Shown: one piece after another, positions 63,987 through 64,000 of the stretch
Layout: each line of letters opens with the position of its first letter
How positions within the stretch are numbered: the first letter of the stretch is position 1
Assembly: GCA_029851945.1 (NCBI GenBank)
Contig: JARKUZ010000075.1
Location: 8,085 to 72,084 of the forward strand
Length of the DNA stretch: 64,000 nucleotides
Source: Terrisporobacter sp.
GTDB taxonomy: Bacteria > Bacillota_A > Clostridia > Peptostreptococcales > Peptostreptococcaceae
Reading direction: 5' to 3'
Translations under genes and position numbers: made by a program
The notes under the pieces: generated by a model
Told to the model about the DNA's origin: nothing
What the model saw: only the letters and a program-made list of their open reading frames with translations
Database searches by the model: none

Positions 63987-64000
63987 AGTAGGAGTTGATT
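63987..64000 (+). other. Ribosome binding site at window edge
   Basis: AGTAGGAG at 63987-63994 ends six bases before the window edge, so a plus-strand gene probably starts just outside, divergent from the LD-carboxypeptidase. Confidence 0.5.

Noticed and set aside
1..64000. tRNA, rRNA, CRISPR arrays, transposases, phage or conjugation genes.
   Set aside because: None could be recognised by reading both strands; a profile search (tRNAscan, Infernal, CRISPR finder) would settle this.

Overview
The window is AT-rich, with short intergenic gaps, strong GGAGG-type ribosome binding sites, frequent TTG/GTG starts and compact rho-independent terminators. Gene content fits a spore-forming anaerobic member of the Clostridia: a PdaA-type cortex deacetylase, reverse rubrerythrin, type III glutamine synthetase beside an ANTAR antiterminator, aspartate 4-decarboxylase and VanW/YARHG envelope proteins. 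Peptostreptococcaceae (Paraclostridium, Paeniclostridium, Romboutsia, Clostridioides relatives) is my best inference. I see no rRNA, tRNA, CRISPR array, phage or intact insertion sequence. This is ordinary chromosomal core with several decayed patches.

Layout. 0-4 kb: a five-fold repeat protein, a small acidic protein, an SDR oxidoreductase, a HlyC/CorC-type membrane protein. 4-7 kb: an alanine symporter, then a genome-decay zone holding the tail of a bile-acid:Na+ symporter-like gene, an HxlR regulator, the tail of an unknown gene and a 5'-truncated sugar acetyltransferase. 7-9 kb: pseudouridine catabolism operon psuK-psuG. 9-13 kb: heterodimeric ABC exporter and reverse rubrerythrin. 13-21.5 kb: orphan histidine kinase, a lipoprotein, AbgT transporter, exonuclease-helicase DinG. 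21.6-25.1 kb: exported proteins (PdaA, an unknown protein, a YARHG lipoprotein, a degenerate CehA/PHP-like protein). 25.1-27.4 kb: intact MerR regulator and operator facing a broken MATE efflux gene. 27.4-31 kb: ferredoxin, and the divergent ANTAR regulator/glutamine synthetase pair with attenuators on both sides. 31-40 kb: HAD phosphatase, peptide transporter with a long leader, ABC exporter, HD protein, transaldolase, VanW protein, radical SAM protein. 40-50 kb: AI-2E permease, YmaF, BrnQ, DJ-1, phospholipase C-like protein, HAD, CinA, DUF819 permease, MBL-fold protein. 50-64 kb: D-Ala-D-Ala ligase, MocR regulator, aspartate decarboxylase, TIM-barrel isomerase, Uup ABC-F with a GDPD, YjiH, an isochorismatase-like hydrolase, a second SDR with a 5' frameshift, a DUF3867-like protein, a tiny membrane peptide and an LD-carboxypeptidase.

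The most informative signals are regulatory. The glutamine synthetase leader contains an ANTAR-type hexaloop hairpin mutually exclusive with a terminator, downstream of a consensus promoter, while the neighbouring ANTAR protein has lost the receiver phosphorylation residues. A promoter at 60306-60334 lies inside a hairpin whose 3' arm is the next gene's ribosome binding site, so readthrough RNA should be silenced while promoter-derived RNA is translatable. A MerR-type 19-bp-spacer promoter with a perfect dyad is preserved in front of a dead MATE gene. A dispersed ~63-bp palindromic repeat sits beside terminators. I did not find a convincing new multi-gene defence or biosynthetic system.
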